Shown in pieces: positions 14,309 through 15,736 of a stretch of 15,736 nt of DNA; positions within the stretch are counted from its first letter, which is position 1, and each line of letters starts with the position of its first letter. The notes beneath the pieces were generated by a model. It was not told the DNA's origin. It ran no database searches and was given only the letters and a program-made list of their open reading frames with translations. This stretch comes from CAZBPZ01 sp964493955 (GTDB taxonomy: Bacteria; Chloroflexota; Dehalococcoidia; Dehalococcoidales; Fen-1064): the NCBI GenBank assembly GCA_964493955.1, contig CAZBPZ010000039.1, positions 1 to 15,736 on the forward strand, given 5' to 3'. The position numbers were made by a program, and so were the translations under genes.

Positions 14309-14527
14309 CTAGACGGCCACGACCTCTTTGACCTCGGGCACATGCATCTTGAGAACACGCTCGATACCCATCTTGAGGGTCATGGTGGCCATGGGGCAGC
14401 CACCGCAGGCACCCGTCAGCTTCACGCTGACCACGCCGCCGTCAACTCCCACCAGCTCAACATCACCACCATCGGCCTGCAGGCTGGGCCGTATCATCTC
14501 AAGGGCCTTTTCAACTTTCTCTCGCAC
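14309..14527 (-). CDS. NifU C-terminal domain protein (Fe-S cluster scaffold/carrier)
   Basis: Stand-alone NifU C-terminal (Nfu-type) domain of 72 aa that binds and delivers Fe-S clusters. The key motif is CGGC (Cys41, Cys44) in LTGACGGCPMA. RPSLQADGGDVELV (13-26) and KMGIERVLK are typical. The frame is open to an ATG at 14560, but GTG at 14527 is preferred: AGGAG lies at a good distance upstream, and the protein then starts MREKVEKALE, exactly as short family members do. The extra 11 residues (MVNGSPRRRRP) are unlike the family. It would support Fe-S enzymes such as the radical SAM protein in this window, though the link is general. It has its own terminator. Confidence 0.93.
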   Translation of the reverse strand: MREKVEKALEMIRPSLQADGGDVELVGVDGGVVSVKLTGACGGCPMATMTLKMGIERVLKMHVPEVKEVVAV

Positions 14528-14630
14528 GGGTCTTCTCCTTCGTGGACTCCCATTCACCATGGTGCCACTTCCAGGGGGTGGTTGTCAATGTAGCCGGGCC
14601 GCCCGGCACTGGTACAGCCGGCCGCACCGG

Positions 14631-14642
14631 TATAGTATTGTA
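14631..14642. promoter_or_regulatory. Possible back-to-back -10 boxes between the nifU-like and DUF72 genes
   Basis: The plus strand has TATAGT (14631-14636) and the minus strand TACAAT (14642-14637), immediately adjacent in the divergent gap. Neither has a good -35 at 16-18 bp. The plus box would give a leader of about 40 nt for the DUF72 gene. The minus box would give about 100 nt for the nifU-like gene. A separate TTGACA on the minus strand (14588-14583) has no matching -10. Confidence 0.3.
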
Positions 14643-14682
14643 GTGGCCGGGGGCCTCTTCCCGCCCGCAAGGGGTCACGAGG

Positions 14683-15429
14683 ATGGTCGCGGAGCCCGGA
14701 TACTACATCGGGACGAGCGGGTTCTCCTACCCGCACTGGCGGGGCGTCTTCTACCCGCAGAAGTATCCCCAGGCCCGGTGGCTGGAGTACTACGCCCGGC
14801 ACTTCCGTACCGTGGAGCTGAACAACCCCTTCTACCGCCTCCCCTCCGAGGGCACCTTCCAGGGGTGGCAGGAGAGGACACCCCCGGGCTTCGTTTTCGC
14901 CGTGAAGGCCAGCCGCCTGATAACCCACCTGCACCGGCTACGGGGGGTGGAAGAGGCCCTAGAGACATTCTTTTCCCGCGTCTGCCACCTGGGTGAAAAG
15001 CTGGGCCCCATCCTCTACCAGCTACCCCCCGGCATGGGGCAGGACCTGGAGCTGCTGGACGGCTTCCTGTCCCGGCTGCCGCACCACCTCCAGCACGTCA
15101 TGGAGTACCGCAACCCGACCTGGTACGACGAGGCAACGCTGGCGGTAATGCGGCGGCACAACGTGGCCTTCTGCGTGCACGATATGGCCAGGAAGGAATC
15201 ACCGGTGGTGGCCACGGCCGATTTCGCCTACTTCCGCTTCCACGGGCCTACCGGCCGCTACGCCGGTAACTACTCCAGTGAGCAGCTGGCGAGATGGGCC
15301 GGGCGTATCCGGGAGCTCGGTGATGGTCTCAAGGCTACCTACATCTACTTCAATAACGACATCGGTGGCCATGCCATCGACAACGCCCGGACGCTGGCGC
15401 ACCTGCTGCAGCCCGGCAGGGCACCGTAG
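14683..15429 (+). CDS. DUF72 (YecE-like) family protein
   Basis: Member of the DUF72 family, a TIM-barrel-like fold of uncertain biochemical role, found in bacteria and archaea. The 248 aa are complete. Family features are clear: YIGTSGFSYPHWRGVFYP at the N-terminus, VELNNPFYRLPS, GFVFAVKASRLITH, GPILYQLPPGM, EYRNPTWY, DFAYFRFHGPTGRY and the C-terminal TYIYFNNDIGGHAIDNA. The ATG at 14683 follows AAGGGG (14669-14674) at an acceptable distance. The next gene starts 40 bp later on the same strand but appears to have its own -10 box. Confidence 0.92.
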   Translation: MVAEPGYYIGTSGFSYPHWRGVFYPQKYPQARWLEYYARHFRTVELNNPFYRLPSEGTFQGWQERTPPGFVFAVKASRLITHLHRLRGVEEALETFFSRVCHLGEKLGPILYQLPPGMGQDLELLDGFLSRLPHHLQHVMEYRNPTWYDEATLAVMRRHNVAFCVHDMARKESPVVATADFAYFRFHGPTGRYAGNYSSEQLARWAGRIRELGDGLKATYIYFNNDIGGHAIDNARTLAHLLQPGRAP

Positions 15430-15457
15430 CCGGCGGGCTGCCCGGGGGGAGTTGTGC

Positions 15458-15463
15458 TATAAT
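15458..15463 (+). promoter_or_regulatory. -10 box of the Trm112-like gene, leaderless arrangement
   Basis: A perfect TATAAT ends 6 bp before the ATG at 15470, so transcription should begin on or next to the start codon. The only purine-rich stretch (GGGGGGAG, 15444-15451) is too far upstream to serve as a ribosome site and would lie outside the mRNA. No strong -35 is seen at 17 bp (GGGCTG). Confidence 0.5.
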
Positions 15464-15469
15464 CGTCTC

Positions 15470-15643
15470 ATGAAGCGCGAACTGCTAGAGATACTGGTGT
15501 GTCCCGTCTGCAAGGGGGAACTGGAACTGACGGTTGACGAGGAGAACGAGAGGGAAATCGTCACCGGCTCCCTCTACTGCGCCAGGTGTGACCACCGCTA
15601 CCCCATCACGGACACCATTCCCAACCTGCTACCACCCCAGTAG
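15470..15643 (+). CDS. Trm112-like small zinc-binding protein
   Basis: A 57-aa protein of the Trm112p/UPF0434 (YcaR) type. Two pairs of cysteines, CPVC (11-14) and CARC (37-40), should bind one zinc ion. KRELLEILVCPVCKGEL at the start and YPITDTIPNLLP at the end are standard family ends. Eukaryotic and archaeal Trm112 proteins activate methyltransferases acting on tRNA, rRNA and release factors; the role of bacterial homologues is much less clear. The start is fixed by the family N-terminus. There is no Shine-Dalgarno site, and a -10 box lies directly upstream. Confidence 0.9.
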   Translation: MKRELLEILVCPVCKGELELTVDEENEREIVTGSLYCARCDHRYPITDTIPNLLPPQ

Positions 15644-15736
15644 GCGGGCCCACGCCTCAGTCCGGCGAAGCGTGCAGTTCCCCCCGACAGGGTGACGTCC
15701 GAGACCTCGGCCAGCAGGCGGCCCACGTCTCAGCCC

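Noticed and set aside
15644..15736. Possible 3' or 5' end of another gene at the right edge; one minus-strand frame (up to 15729) has very high GC at third positions
   Set aside because: That frame is bounded by a stop at 15730-15732 and would run into the Trm112-like gene. With 93 bases no homology can be judged.

Overview
This is a GC-rich bacterial chromosome segment with densely packed, mostly housekeeping genes. Gene content and style (a FusA2-type EF-G paralogue, a B12-binding radical SAM protein with a C-terminal DUF4070-like region, a lone EtfBA pair, a class III CoA transferase, PrmC with an NLPY motif) suggest an anaerobic Chloroflexota of the Dehalococcoidia type. That placement is inferred from protein style alone; the window has no rRNA or other decisive marker. 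There are no tRNAs, rRNAs, insertion sequences, phage genes or CRISPR arrays.

Layout. (1) 1-2062, plus strand: a promoter carrying an operator-like inverted repeat, then etfB-etfA, closed by a strong terminator. (2) 2064-2230: an intergenic tandem repeat of about 72 bp between convergent genes. (3) 2233-8538, minus strand: four transcription units. In transcription order they are a radical SAM gene; a xerC/D-type recombinase, small membrane protein and pcm cluster; a nitroreductase; and the EF-G2-type gene, which has its own promoter and a LexA-box-like palindrome. (4) 8681-12943, minus strand: an NDP-sugar pyrophosphorylase gene followed by the tightly packed prfA-prmC-CoA transferase cluster. 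(5) 13087-13668, plus strand: a PAP2-type membrane phosphatase whose stop codon is 1 bp from that of a convergent membrane PH-like protein (13670-14209). (6) 14309-14527, minus strand: a NifU-like Fe-S scaffold with a clear terminator, divergent from a DUF72 gene (14683-15429, plus). (7) 15470-15643, plus strand: a Trm112-like zinc protein. The last 93 bases hold nothing I can assign.

How the genes work together. EtfAB is an electron carrier whose partner dehydrogenase is not in the window. PrfA and PrmC are a functional pair: PrmC methylates the GGQ glutamine of the release factor, and the two reading frames overlap by 4 nt. The remaining neighbours look like ordinary bacterial gene packing. 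I found no convincing new multi-gene system. The items most worth checking are non-coding: the tandem repeat, the operator-like palindromes at the etfBA and EF-G2 promoters, and -10 boxes placed so close to start codons that leaderless mRNAs are implied.
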